Counted from the first letter of the stretch, positions 43,713-52,353 are shown. The stretch: DNA of 64,000 bases from Aliihoeflea sp052435735 (GCA_052435735.1 JBQVNB010000001.1:242522-306521), one strand, 5' to 3'. Notes: a model not told the origin generated them from the letters alone. Made by a program: numbers and translations.

Positions 43713-43919
43713 ATGATCATGACGAAGCTCGAACGAATCGAACGCGAGATTGCCAGTCTTTCGGTGGAAGAACTGGAGCAATTTCGCGCCTGGTTCGCGG
43801 CCCATGATGCCGAGGCTTTTGATCGACGCATTGCGGAGGATGCGGCCGGCGGAAAGCTTGATGCATTGGCCGACCTTGCCCTGGCTGAGCATCGCGCTGG
43901 CAAGTCGACGCGTCTTTGA
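43713..43919 (+). CDS. Putative antitoxin of a type II TA pair
   Basis: The 68-residue acidic protein (MIMTKLERIEREIASLSVEE...) has a helical, Glu-rich sequence and ends AEHRAGKSTRL. Its TGA overlaps the TTG start of the next small ORF (TTGA), the usual order of antitoxin then toxin. No DNA-binding motif is obvious, so antitoxin is inferred from size, order and partner. Lies 67 nt after uvrB. Confidence 0.7.
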   Translation: MIMTKLERIEREIASLSVEELEQFRAWFAAHDAEAFDRRIAEDAAGGKLDALADLALAEHRAGKSTRL

Positions 43920-44173
43920 ACCATTTCGCGACGCCCTCGTTCTGGCGTTGTCATGCCGCTTTGCCGGAGCACGTTCGCCTGCTCGCGGATCGGAACTTCG
44001 AGCTTCTCAAGTCGGACCCACGCCACCCTCCACTCCATTTCAAGAATGTCGGACGGTTCTGGTCGGTGCGCATAGGGCTTTCCTATCGCGCGCTCGCTGT
44101 GAGGGAGGCGGAGGATTGCGTCTGGTTCTGGATCGGCCATCATGGCGAGTATGATCGATTGCTGGCTTCTTGA
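43916..44173 (+). CDS. RelE/ParE-like toxin of a type II TA pair
   Basis: The 85-residue basic protein has the RelE/ParE-like core: HFKNVGRFWSVRIGLSYRAL, then AVREAEDCVWFWIGHHGEYD, ending YDRLL. Members of the fold are mRNA interferases or gyrase poisons. It starts at TTG inside the stop of the antitoxin-like gene, so the two are translationally coupled. Which activity it has cannot be read. Confidence 0.78.
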   Translation: MNHFATPSFWRCHAALPEHVRLLADRNFELLKSDPRHPPLHFKNVGRFWSVRIGLSYRALAVREAEDCVWFWIGHHGEYDRLLAS

Positions 44174-44227
44174 CGGCCTGTTGCTGAAGTCAGGCGTCAA
44201 CACTCGAGAAAATCCGGAGATCACGGA

Positions 44228-44632
44228 ATGATCGGCTACACCATGGTCGGCGTGCGCGACCTCGACCGCGCGGCGCAGTTCTACGATCCGCTGTTCGAGG
44301 TGATGGGGATCGCGCGCCAGTTCACCGACGAAGAGGCGCTGGCTTGGGGCCATGCCGACGAGACGACCGCACGCTTCATGGCCTGCCTGCCCTTCGACGG
44401 CGCGGAGGCGTCGGTCGGCAACGGCACGATGACGGCCTTCCTCGTCGACGGCCCCGAAACCATCGACCGCCTTCATGCACTCGCTCTCGAAAACGGCGGA
44501 AGCGACGAGGGTGCCCCCGGTCGGCGGCCACGTTACGGCGAAGGCTTCTACGGCGCCTATGCGCGCGACCGCGACGGCAACAAGATCGCCTTCGTCTGCT
44601 ACGACGCTCCGCCGGACGGAAGTTTCAAATGA
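44228..44632 (+). CDS. VOC/glyoxalase-superfamily protein
   Basis: The 134-residue protein is a single vicinal-oxygen-chelate module: MIGYTMVGVRDLDRAAQFYD at the start and GFYGAYARDRDGNKIAFVCY at the end. Such proteins cover lyases, dioxygenases and resistance proteins; the metal ligands and substrate cannot be set by eye. ATG 44228 follows a GGAG box. Confidence 0.88.
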   Translation: MIGYTMVGVRDLDRAAQFYDPLFEVMGIARQFTDEEALAWGHADETTARFMACLPFDGAEASVGNGTMTAFLVDGPETIDRLHALALENGGSDEGAPGRRPRYGEGFYGAYARDRDGNKIAFVCYDAPPDGSFK

Positions 44633-44698
44633 ACCCGGTGGAAAATCCTTAATCCTCCGCCGCTAGGCTGTGCGCCGCGACATCGGGGGCGATCAGCA

Positions 44699-45694
44699 GT
44701 GCATGAATTCCTGTCGGGCGATTTCGACGAAGCGGACGCGCTGCGCCTTCAGGTGGCGGCGCAGGATGCGCTGATCGCCGACCAGGCGCGCGAACTCGCC
44801 CATTTTCGCAAGATCTTCGCTCGCGCCTCGCAAGCCGCGCAGATCGGCGTGTGGGAATGCGAGCTGGCCGACAATTCACTGCGCTGGAGCGACGTCGTCT
44901 ACGACATCTTCGACCTGCCGCGCGGCTCGATGCCCGACCGCGAGGCGACGCTGGCGCTCTACACGCCGCAATCGCGCGCCGAGATGGAGCGGCGGCGCAG
45001 CCGCGCCATCGCGGAGCGCTCGTCCTTCACCTTCGACGCCGAGATCGTCACCGCCAAAGGCGTGCAGAAGTTCATGCGCATCACCGCGCAGGTCGAATGC
45101 GAGCAGGGCGTTGCCGTGCGCATCTTCGGCATGAAGCAGGACATCACCGCCGAAAAGCGCGCCGTCGACCGCCTGCGCCACCTTGCCGCCTTCGACGAGA
45201 TGACCGGCCTTGCCAACCGCGCGCAGTTCCAGGAGCGCCTGACGGAACGGGCCGAAGCGGGCGCGCTTGCGGCGCTGCTGCTGATCGATCTCGACGGCTT
45301 CAAGCAGGTCAATGACGGCCACGGCCACATGGCGGGCGATGCCTGCCTGCGCGAGGCCGGGGCGCGGCTCTCAGTCACCTGCGCCTCGGCCGATCTCGTC
45401 GCCCGCGTTGGCGGCGACGAATTCGCGGTGCTCGTCGGTGCGGGCGCGAACCTCGAGGCGATCGCCGAGCTTGCCCGCGCGATCACCGCCGCGATGGCCG
45501 AGCCGTTCCTGCTCGACGGGCGCAGCCACGCGCTCGGCGCCTCCGTCGGCATCGCGCTGGCCGCGGACGCCGCGCCGGCCGACCTCTTCGTCCACGCCGA
45601 CACCGCGCTCTACGCCGCCAAATCCGGCGGGCGCGGCACGTTCCGCATCTTCAAGGGCGAAGCGGCGCCCGGGCGCGACAGCGCCGCCGCCTGA
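44699..45694 (+). CDS. Diguanylate cyclase with PAS-like sensor (GGDEF)
   Basis: The 331-residue soluble protein has an N-terminal coiled segment, a PAS-type domain (IGVWECELADNSLRWSDVVY ... RITAQVECEQGVAVRIFGMK), and a GGDEF domain with LAAFDEMTGLANRAQFQERL, DLDGFKQVNDGHGHMAGDAC and the intact active site VARVGGDEFAV. The RxxD inhibitory site five residues before GGDEF is missing (ASAD), so product inhibition is probably weak. GTG 44699 follows a GGGGGCGA box. It ends one base before the convergent dehydratase gene. Confidence 0.92.
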   Translation: MHEFLSGDFDEADALRLQVAAQDALIADQARELAHFRKIFARASQAAQIGVWECELADNSLRWSDVVYDIFDLPRGSMPDREATLALYTPQSRAEMERRRSRAIAERSSFTFDAEIVTAKGVQKFMRITAQVECEQGVAVRIFGMKQDITAEKRAVDRLRHLAAFDEMTGLANRAQFQERLTERAEAGALAALLLIDLDGFKQVNDGHGHMAGDACLREAGARLSVTCASADLVARVGGDEFAVLVGAGANLEAIAELARAITAAMAEPFLLDGRSHALGASVGIALAADAAPADLFVHADTALYAAKSGGRGTFRIFKGEAAPGRDSAAA

Positions 45695-46660
45695 TTACGC
45701 GAGGATTTGCGCGAACAGCTCCGGATCGACGTTGCCGCCCGAGGCGACCACCACCACGTCGCCGCCCGAAATCGTGTCGCCATGGAACAGCGCGGCCGCC
45801 AGCGCCACCGCGCCGCCGGGCTCGACCACGATCTTCAGCCGCGTGAAGGCGAGCGCCATGGCGCGGCGCACGTCGGATTCGGCCACCGCGATGCCCGCGC
45901 CGCACAGTTCCTTCATTACCGGAAAGGTCAGCCGGCCCGGCTGCGGCGTCACGATCGCGTCGCAGATCGAGCTTGCGCCCGGCTGGTTGGCCCGGATCTC
46001 GCCCGCCGCGAGCGAACGCGCCGCGTCGTCGAACCCTTCCGGCTCGCAGGTGCGCACGGTGAACCCCGGCGCCTCGGCGGCGAGCGCCAGCGCGATGCCC
46101 GAGGTCAGCCCGCCGCCGCCGCACGGCACCAGAACCTCGCCGGGCGCAACGCCGAGTTCGGCCGCCTGCGCGGCGATCTCCAGCCCCACCGTGCCCTGTC
46201 CGGCGATCACCTCCGGCTCGTCGAAGGGGCGGATCAGCGTCAGCCCCCGCTCGCCCGCCAGCCGCTCGCCGATCGCGTCGCGATCCTCGTTGGCGCGGTC
46301 GTAGAGCACCACTTCGGCGCCATAGGCGCGGGTGTTGTCGATCTTCATCTTCGGCGCGTCGGACGGCATGATGATCACGGCCGGCACGCCGTGCATCCGC
46401 GCCGCCAGCGCCACGCCCTGCGCGTGGTTGCCGGAGGAAAACGCGATCACGCCGCGCGCGCGCACCTCCGTCTCGAGCGCTGAGAGCGCCGACCAGCCGC
46501 CGCGAAACTTGAACGAGCCCGTATGCTGCAGGCATTCCGGCTTCACGAAGACGCGCCGTCCGGCGATCTCGTCGAGGAATTGCGAGTTGAGAAGCGGCGT
46601 CCGGCGGGCCTTGCCCTCCAGGCGCGAAGCTGCGGCGCGGATGCGGGAAATGTCGGTCAT
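45695..46660 (-). CDS. PLP-dependent threonine/serine dehydratase family
   Basis: Fold type II PLP enzyme deaminating Thr or Ser, or a racemase of the same group. The 321-residue protein has the PLP Lys in HTGSFKFRGGWSALSALETE, the Asn/Gly loop FSSGNHAQGVALAARMHGVP, VPCGGGGLTSGIALALAAEA and VVVASGGNVDPELF near the end. It lacks a C-terminal ACT domain, so it is not the feedback-regulated biosynthetic IlvA. Ends right beside the GGDEF gene. Confidence 0.9.
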   Translation of the reverse strand: MTDISRIRAAASRLEGKARRTPLLNSQFLDEIAGRRVFVKPECLQHTGSFKFRGGWSALSALETEVRARGVIAFSSGNHAQGVALAARMHGVPAVIIMPSDAPKMKIDNTRAYGAEVVLYDRANEDRDAIGERLAGERGLTLIRPFDEPEVIAGQGTVGLEIAAQAAELGVAPGEVLVPCGGGGLTSGIALALAAEAPGFTVRTCEPEGFDDAARSLAAGEIRANQPGASSICDAIVTPQPGRLTFPVMKELCGAGIAVAESDVRRAMALAFTRLKIVVEPGGAVALAAALFHGDTISGGDVVVVASGGNVDPELFAQILA

Positions 46661-46705
46661 GGCCGCCTTATGCCAAGCCGCGCCGCGCGCCGCCAGCCCC
46701 TTTCC

Positions 46706-47173
46706 TCACCCGCGGCCCCTGTAGGTCGGCACGCCCTGTTCGGGCACCCACACATCGGCCGGCGCCGCGCCGGTCTGGTAGAAGACGTCGATCGGAATGC
46801 CGCCGCGCGGATACCAGTAGCCGCCGATCCGCAGCCATTGGGGCTCCAGAAGCTCGACCAGCCGCTTGCCGATCGTCACCGTGCAATCCTCGTGGAAGGC
46901 GCCGTGGTTGCGGAAGGAAAACAGGAACAGCTTCAGCGACTTGCTCTCCACCAGCCAGTCGCCGGGAATATAGTCGATCACCAGATGCGCGAAATCCGGC
47001 TGACCGGTCATCGGGCACAGCGAGGTGAATTCGGGCGCGGTGAAGCGCACCGTATAGCGCGTGCCGGCCTGCGGGTTCGCCACGCGCTCCAGCACGGCAT
47101 CCTCCGGCCGGGCGGGAATGGCGGCGTCCGCGCCGAGCTGCGTCAGGTTCGAATAGATCGTGTCATGCGCCAA
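46706..47173 (-). CDS. queF: NADPH-dependent 7-cyano-7-deazaguanine reductase
   Basis: Makes preQ1 from preQ0 in queuosine synthesis. The 155-residue form is the short, unimodular QueF. The catalytic Cys is in FTSLCPMTGQPDFAHLVIDY, with YIPGDWLVESKSLKLFLFSF and the FHEDC motif. It starts at TTG 47173, 8 nt after AAGGA, giving xAHDTIYSNLTQLG; the longer frame upstream is not family-like. Confidence 0.95.
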   Translation of the reverse strand: MAHDTIYSNLTQLGADAAIPARPEDAVLERVANPQAGTRYTVRFTAPEFTSLCPMTGQPDFAHLVIDYIPGDWLVESKSLKLFLFSFRNHGAFHEDCTVTIGKRLVELLEPQWLRIGGYWYPRGGIPIDVFYQTGAAPADVWVPEQGVPTYRGRG

Positions 47174-47504
47174 GCGCTTCGTCCTTGTTTTGACCGGGTA
47201 GGCTGCGACCGGAATTGCGAAAGGCGCGCGGATAGCAGGGAAGGGCGGCGAGGTAAAGGCGGGGGTGGCGGTGCCGGGACTACGGGCGCTTCCCCTCCAC
47301 ATCGTCATCCTCGGGCTTGACCCGAGGATGACGATGTGGAGGAGGTGCCGCCGACTATAGCCGCTAGCAAGCGCGACGGCAGTGGGGGATCAGCGCATTA
47401 TCTGATATCCGGCGCGATTGGAGATTGAACAGCATATCAGTTTCCGCCCCCCCCATATCAGTCGTTCCGTCCTTGAGGGTGTTGCCTCAAAGTGGATGTG
47501 ACGG
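47174..47504. other. Gap between queF and the AIPR gene
   Basis: About 330 bp with no gene. It holds the 22-bp perfect palindrome (47294-47342) and, beyond it, an AT-richer stretch with the repeated words TATCAG (47434-47439 and 47455-47460). The base composition begins to fall here, which marks the left edge of the AIPR insert. Confidence 0.45.
47294..47342. repeat. Perfect 22-bp inverted repeat
   Basis: The left arm (47294-47315, ending CATCCTCGGG) and the right arm (47321-47342, starting CCCGAGGATG) are exact complements over 22 bp with the loop CTTGA. It lies about 120 bp upstream of the queF start. Similar GTCATCCTCGGG words recur in rhizobial intergenic DNA (from memory), so it is probably a REP-type repeat; it could also be an RNA hairpin. 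Confidence 0.8.
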
Positions 47505-49259
47505 TTAAACTTTTCCGCCTGTAGTTGTTGGGGGTAGCGCAGTCGCGCGTCGCAAGGTTGCCACGCGCTTTACTTCCTCCACAAGCGGCCGAGACTTAGC
47601 GCTGTCACGAGCAACCGGCAGTCTTGATCCTGCAAGTGCTTCGCGGACAATGAGGACCGCTTCATCGAAGGCTAGCTTAGCCTTAGATGTGTCGGTCAGG
47701 TGGTCTTTGAGTGCATTGCTGTAGGCTGCAACCTTTTTGCCACCAGCACCGGGGAACTCCTCTTGTTCAAAACGCGAGCGAAACGCATAGAGCAGGAAGT
47801 ACTTGAACGGACGGATGTCACGCTCTTCGTTGGTTAGTTTGCGCAGCGCGATTTCGAAGCGATACGCCGCTAAGGCAGCAACAAAATAAGCTTCTGGCTT
47901 GTGGTAGGACTGGAAGACGCGATCCTTCACCGTCTTCAAGAGCGTCCCTTGATACCGACTAGCCTGATTAGGGGAATCGAGAAACATGGAAGCATAGCAC
48001 TTTAATTGGTTCCCAATGGTGACTATGCGACTTTTTTCAATTGCTCCATTGCTGGCATATTGCTTTGCTCTCCTTTCGTAGAAAAGTTTCGTGTCACCTG
48101 ACACTCCAGCATAATAATCTTCTAGATCGCGTTGAAATTGTGTGAGAGCTAAGAGATCATTTTCCTCTACGTTCGTCTGCTTATTCGTTGATTTTATTAT
48201 GCTCTGCGCGACATCATCACTGATGGTATGTATAAGTTTTATTGGTACAAAAAGATCACCCGTTATCAGATGCTGATTTGCAAAAATCACATGGCTAGTC
48301 TGGCATCCATTCACGATCTGGTAGTCTTCGAGTACATACTGACTCGACGTTACTCTGATGTCTCGCGCAACCACAGTGATACCATTGTTTCGAAGTACGA
48401 ACTGGTCGAAAAGGCCATCTGTAATAGTCTTGGCTATGTCGGCATTGACGGGGTTCTCGCCTTGGAAATCGCGCACATTGTCCACAAACACAGATTTAAT
48501 TATATCACCGTCATCATCAACAAGCAGCTTGAGGAATTCCTTGACTGGAAGGACGCCGAGATAAGAGGCGCTGACACCATCGATAGTTGGTAGAGTAATG
48601 AGTTTTTCGAATTTTACCTCACGAGAAATACTTGTCTTTGTTGCCCTGTACAGTGCTTGAATCTGTCGGGCGCCCAACGGCTCGAAAATTACTTCAGAGA
48701 ATAAATTGGTGTCGAGAAGGTCCTGCCTTTTACGTTTAATCGCCTCGACAAGATAAGCATCTTCTGTCCAGTTACCTGTGCAGACGTAGTAGACGCGGCA
48801 AACTGGGTTATCTTTTAGTCGAGACGCGTTTTGAAGAATGCGCTCTTTGATCTCGATAAGTTTCCTCACATCGTCATTCAAGGGAAGCTTCTGAGCGTCG
48901 GAAAAAATTTCGTTCACAAGATTATCGCCCAAAGCGATGATTGCTGACCCGTCGAAAGTGGAGGAGGATTTCGCCTGCACGATAATGAACTCGGCGTCCA
49001 AGTATCCGTTCAATGCCAACACGTCGTCGATGTAGTCGGCGTCATCGGCGAGCCGACCATTCACCTTTACCGCGAAGGCATCGACGTTTAGATCTTGGCC
49101 GTCACCCACGACCAAGTCCGATGTATCAAAGTCCTCGGTGTAATGGGAACTGACAACGCTATACGCTGCAAAATGCTCAAATTGCTTGTCCGCAGGCAGC
49201 CCTGTGAGGGCGTGACTTTCAACAAAGTCTCTTACTAATGCTTGAGTAACCGAATCCAT
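47505..49259 (-). CDS. AIPR-family protein with N-terminal PD-(D/E)xK-like motif
   Basis: The 584-residue protein has the AIPR (abortive infection phage resistance) signature: DNVRDFQGENPVNADI near residue 260, LRNNGITVVARDI (NNG at 291-293) and YQIVNGCQTSHVIF (NGCQT at 317-321). Before it, residues 28-97 look like a restriction-endonuclease-type core: Glu in FEHFAA (28), Asp in LNVDAFAV (60), and FIIVQAKSS with Gln95-x-Lys97. The gene is clearly AT-richer than its surroundings and stands alone, which suggests transfer and a phage-defence role. The role is inferred. Confidence 0.88.
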   Translation of the reverse strand: MDSVTQALVRDFVESHALTGLPADKQFEHFAAYSVVSSHYTEDFDTSDLVVGDGQDLNVDAFAVKVNGRLADDADYIDDVLALNGYLDAEFIIVQAKSSSTFDGSAIIALGDNLVNEIFSDAQKLPLNDDVRKLIEIKERILQNASRLKDNPVCRVYYVCTGNWTEDAYLVEAIKRKRQDLLDTNLFSEVIFEPLGARQIQALYRATKTSISREVKFEKLITLPTIDGVSASYLGVLPVKEFLKLLVDDDGDIIKSVFVDNVRDFQGENPVNADIAKTITDGLFDQFVLRNNGITVVARDIRVTSSQYVLEDYQIVNGCQTSHVIFANQHLITGDLFVPIKLIHTISDDVAQSIIKSTNKQTNVEENDLLALTQFQRDLEDYYAGVSGDTKLFYERRAKQYASNGAIEKSRIVTIGNQLKCYASMFLDSPNQASRYQGTLLKTVKDRVFQSYHKPEAYFVAALAAYRFEIALRKLTNEERDIRPFKYFLLYAFRSRFEQEEFPGAGGKKVAAYSNALKDHLTDTSKAKLAFDEAVLIVREALAGSRLPVARDSAKSRPLVEEVKRVATLRRATALPPTTTGGKV

Positions 49260-49838
49260 TGCGCGTTCCCGTCAAAAATGCAGTCAATAACCTATCAAAC
49301 AGCATGTGGTGAACCAACAGAGATTCGTATTGCCGTTCTCGTGCAGAGTGCAATGGCTACGCTCGCTTCACCGCGTAGAGCGCATAAGGGCTGACGGTCT
49401 CCTCGCGAATCCCGACATTCACATCCGCGACAATCCTAGCGCCCCCAAAAACCTTATCCCCACCCCCGCCACCTCCCGTATTCTCCCTCCCATCGCCCTC
49501 GCGGGAACCGGAGCCGGAACCGGGTTTTGGGAGGGCGGCGGTGACTTCCCCCGGAGGCGTGGTTCGCCGAAGGCTCGTGAAGGCACGGAACAGGCCGGCG
49601 TGGTGAGGCGCGCGCGACAAGCGCAACCCCAAGCCATGCGGGAAAAGCCGCGGGCGTCCCTAAAGGATCGTCTGTGACCGGCCGAGAGCGTGACAGCCAC
49701 CGACGGACGGCCGTTCGGGTCGCAATACCAAAAACAAACTGGCGAACCGGACGGCCGCCCGTTTCCCGACCCATGCCGTGCCCGGCTAAAGGGCGCGGCC
49801 GCCTTCGCACGCCCGAAATCCAGCCGAGGAGACAGACC
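49260..49838. other. Gap downstream of the AIPR start, no clear gene
   Basis: About 580 bp. The first 180 bp is AT-richer and probably contains the AIPR promoter; the remainder is G/C-rich with simple C-runs and G-runs near 49440-49560. Several short frames are open, but none has both a ribosome-binding site and a family-like sequence. No tRNA or structured RNA could be identified. Confidence 0.4.
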
Positions 49839-50270
49839 ATGCAGGACGAGCCTTACGACCCGAATAGCTGGGAGCCGCGCGAGGTGCGCATTGCCCGTCA
49901 TGTCGGCGTGCTGCGCGAGGGGGTCGGCGCGCTCGTCGCCGCGCCGCCTTATCCCGAGGCCGAAATCCTCACCGCGTTCCGGCTCAAATCCGGCATGGCC
50001 GGGCTGCCGCATTTTTGCCCGCGTGCGGCTTGCCGGCGCGCGAATGCCTGCCGCGCGGGCGACATCGAGGCGGGCGCGGCCTGCGGGGCGCAGTTCAGTG
50101 CGGAAACGGAGCGAGACTTTCAGGCCATGGTGCTCGGCATCCTGATCGCCTGGCGCGCGCAATGCGCCCGCGCCACGCGCGAAGCGGCGGCGCTCGCCCG
50201 CTGGTCCGGTGCCGAAACGAACGCTGCGCCATTGTCGCGGGGAAGGCGGGCGGCTAAGCGGAAGGCATGA
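49839..50270 (+). CDS. Cys-cluster hypothetical protein
   Basis: The 143-residue protein starts MQDEPYDPNSWEPREVRIAR after an AGGAGA box. A Cys-rich centre (FCPRAACRRANACRAG, with another Cys in GAACGAQF) looks like a small metal-binding site, and a helix at the end (MVLGILIAWRAQCARATREA). I do not recognise a family. It overlaps the following DMT gene by 4 nt, so it is co-translated with it. Confidence 0.7.
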   Translation: MQDEPYDPNSWEPREVRIARHVGVLREGVGALVAAPPYPEAEILTAFRLKSGMAGLPHFCPRAACRRANACRAGDIEAGAACGAQFSAETERDFQAMVLGILIAWRAQCARATREAAALARWSGAETNAAPLSRGRRAAKRKA

Positions 50271-51178
50271 CCCACCACGACCGGCCGATGCTCGGCATCC
50301 TCCTGATGATCGGCTTTTGCGCCATCGCGCCGCTCGGCGATGCGACGGCGAAGATCCTCGGCGACACGATCCCGCTGGTGCAGCTTCTGGCCGTGCGCTT
50401 TGCCATCCAGGCCGTCATCCTGCTGCCCATCATCTTCGCCATCGGCATTTCGCTGCGCATGAGCCCCTATGTGCTGCGCATGACCTTCCTGCGCACCGCG
50501 CTCCACATCGTCGGCATCGGCGCGATGTTCACCTCGCTGCGCTATCTGCCCCTGGCCGACGCCGTCGCCATCGCCTTCGTCATGCCGTTCATCATGCTGG
50601 TGCTTGGCGCCACGATCCTGGGCGAAGAGGTCGGCCCGCGCCGCATCGCCGCCTGCGCGGTCGGTTTCATCGGCACGCTGCTCGTCGTGCAGCCGAGCTT
50701 CGCCGAAGTCGGCTGGCCGGCCTTCCTGCCGATCGTCGTCGCCTTCACCTTCGCCTTCTACATGCTGGTCTCGCGGCAGATCGCCAAGGAATGCGATCCG
50801 CTCGCGCTGCAGACCATTTCCGGCTTCATCGGCACGCCAGTGCTGGTGCTGATCCTCGCGCTCACCTGGGGGCGGACGGATTCGTTCTTCGGCATCGTGA
50901 CGCCGAACGCGACCGAGACCTGGCTGCTGCTCGGCATCGGCGTGCTGGGCACCTGCGGCCATCTCTTGATGACGTGGTCGCTGCGCTTTGCGCCATCCGC
51001 CACCGTCGCGCCGGTGCAGTATCTCGAAATCCCCTTCGCCACCTTCATCGGCTGGCTGGTCTTCGCCGACCTGCCGAACGGCCTCGCCGCCATCGGTATC
51101 GCCATCACCATGGCGGCCGGGCTCTACATCCTCTTTCGCGAGCGCAGCCTCGCCCAACCCAGACCTTCGGAAGCCTAA
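50267..51178 (+). CDS. DMT superfamily (EamA) transporter
   Basis: The 303-residue protein has ten membrane helices in two EamA halves: DATAKILGDTIPLVQLLAVR starts the first and CDPLALQTISGFIGTPVLVL the second. Such proteins export amino acids or other metabolites; the substrate is unknown. ATGA overlap with the upstream Cys-rich gene. It overlaps the convergent DUF1206 gene by 4 nt. Confidence 0.92.
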   Translation: MTHHDRPMLGILLMIGFCAIAPLGDATAKILGDTIPLVQLLAVRFAIQAVILLPIIFAIGISLRMSPYVLRMTFLRTALHIVGIGAMFTSLRYLPLADAVAIAFVMPFIMLVLGATILGEEVGPRRIAACAVGFIGTLLVVQPSFAEVGWPAFLPIVVAFTFAFYMLVSRQIAKECDPLALQTISGFIGTPVLVLILALTWGRTDSFFGIVTPNATETWLLLGIGVLGTCGHLLMTWSLRFAPSATVAPVQYLEIPFATFIGWLVFADLPNGLAAIGIAITMAAGLYILFRERSLAQPRPSEA

Positions 51179-51966
51179 GCGTCCTCGACATTGATGCGGC
51201 GATAGAGCGCCTGCGTGAAGGAATAAGCGGCGAAGGCGAGGAGGCCGATGCCCATCGCGGCGAGGAGAAGGCTTCCGGCGGGGAGCGACTGGACGAAGTC
51301 AAGCGCCTGTTCCGAGCCGACATCCTCGCCCGTTCCGCCGCCGCGCCACGCCTGCAGCGCGACGAGAAACGCCAGGATCGCGAAGACCGCACCACGCGCG
51401 ATCAGCCCCGTCTTGGCGATCGGGTGGATCACCTTCATCTTCGTCGCATCCGCCTCGATGTGGTCGGCATATTTCTCGCGCACCGCCTTGATCACATGGG
51501 CGATTGCAGCGCCGGCGAGGCAGGCGGCGATGATCGTCGAGACGATTCCGGTGCCGACGAAGCCGGCAATGGCGTCGGCGATGCCGCCACCGGATTCGCT
51601 GTCCGAACTTGTCCCCCTGATCCGCGAGGCGGTGTAGAATGCGAGCGTGGAATAGGCGATGGCGGAGGTTATCAGTCCACCCCTGACCGCGATGCCCTTG
51701 GCGTCGGTGCCGTGGTCGTCGGTGTCGAAGACGGACTGGATCGTGCGCCACAGCGCATAGCAGGCAAGGCCGAGAACCAGTATGTAGGCGACCGCAATGC
51801 CGAAGCCGCTCTCGAGCAGCCGGTCGAGCGCGTCGCGCGAGCCCATCGTCTCGCCGGACCCGATTGCGGCGGTTGCGGCGAAGAAGCCGATCACCGTGTA
51901 GATCAGCCCGCGCGCGGCATAGCCGATCCTTGCGAATGGCCGAAACCATGCCTTTGCCTGGTGCAT
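51175..51966 (-). CDS. DUF1206 family membrane protein
   Basis: The 263-residue protein has six membrane helices in three repeated pairs, each starting with a basic, aromatic turn (ARIGYAARGLIYTVIGFFAA, IAVRGGLITSAIAYSTLAFY, AKTGLIARGAVFAILAFLVA). That internal repeat is typical of DUF1206. The function is unknown. I start at ATG 51966, which has a GAGGGA box and matches the family N-terminus. Confidence 0.88.
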   Translation of the reverse strand: MHQAKAWFRPFARIGYAARGLIYTVIGFFAATAAIGSGETMGSRDALDRLLESGFGIAVAYILVLGLACYALWRTIQSVFDTDDHGTDAKGIAVRGGLITSAIAYSTLAFYTASRIRGTSSDSESGGGIADAIAGFVGTGIVSTIIAACLAGAAIAHVIKAVREKYADHIEADATKMKVIHPIAKTGLIARGAVFAILAFLVALQAWRGGGTGEDVGSEQALDFVQSLPAGSLLLAAMGIGLLAFAAYSFTQALYRRINVEDA

Positions 51967-52125
51967 TCTGCGGGTCCCTCGGTTGGTGTGGATCAGCAAT
52001 GCGTGATGAAGCGTCCGGTTCCCCGATTAACCATGACACGCGTCGTCGAGGATGTGATCGAACCTGGCATGGAGCGGATCGTTGTCCGGGTCTAGACTGT
52101 TCGAAAGCATGGACGAATCATCCCT

Positions 52126-52353
52126 ATGAAATTCCGGTCCACCCTGTCGGCCCTTGCCCTGTCGGCGATGGCGGCTCTCATCGCCGCCGCATTGATCATG
52201 CCGCCCATGAGCGATGCCCGCGCCAGCGAAGCCGCCGCGCGGTGTGCCGGCTATGCGCGGCTGACGCTGCTGCTCGCCAACGCGCAGAAGGCGGAGAATT
52301 TTTCGATGCGACGCTGCATGGACATGATCGGGAAGCGGCCGGGAAACTTCTGA
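52126..52353 (+). CDS. Small secreted protein of unknown function
   Basis: The 75-residue product begins with a long signal peptide (MKFRSTLSALALSAMAALIA, cleavage probably near ARA) and leaves a mature peptide of about 42 residues with two Cys (AARCAGYARL and SMRRCMDMIG) that could form a disulfide. No family recognised. It lies 47 nt before the flavodoxin-fold gene in the same direction. Confidence 0.65.
   Translation: MKFRSTLSALALSAMAALIAAALIMPPMSDARASEAAARCAGYARLTLLLANAQKAENFSMRRCMDMIGKRPGNF

Noticed and set aside
40953..43892. 979-codon open frame on the minus strand opposite uvrB
   Set aside because: It is the antisense shadow of a high-GC gene; its sequence is repetitive and has no family features, while uvrB is certain.
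47434..47460. TATCAG words as a possible attachment-site repeat
   Set aside because: Only six bases, both on the same side of the AIPR gene; no integrase in the window.
48228..48593. 121-codon plus-strand frame inside the AIPR gene, with a Cys/Lys/Tyr-rich start
   Set aside because: No ribosome-binding site; lies wholly opposite the AIPR-coding region; could not be linked to any antitoxin family.
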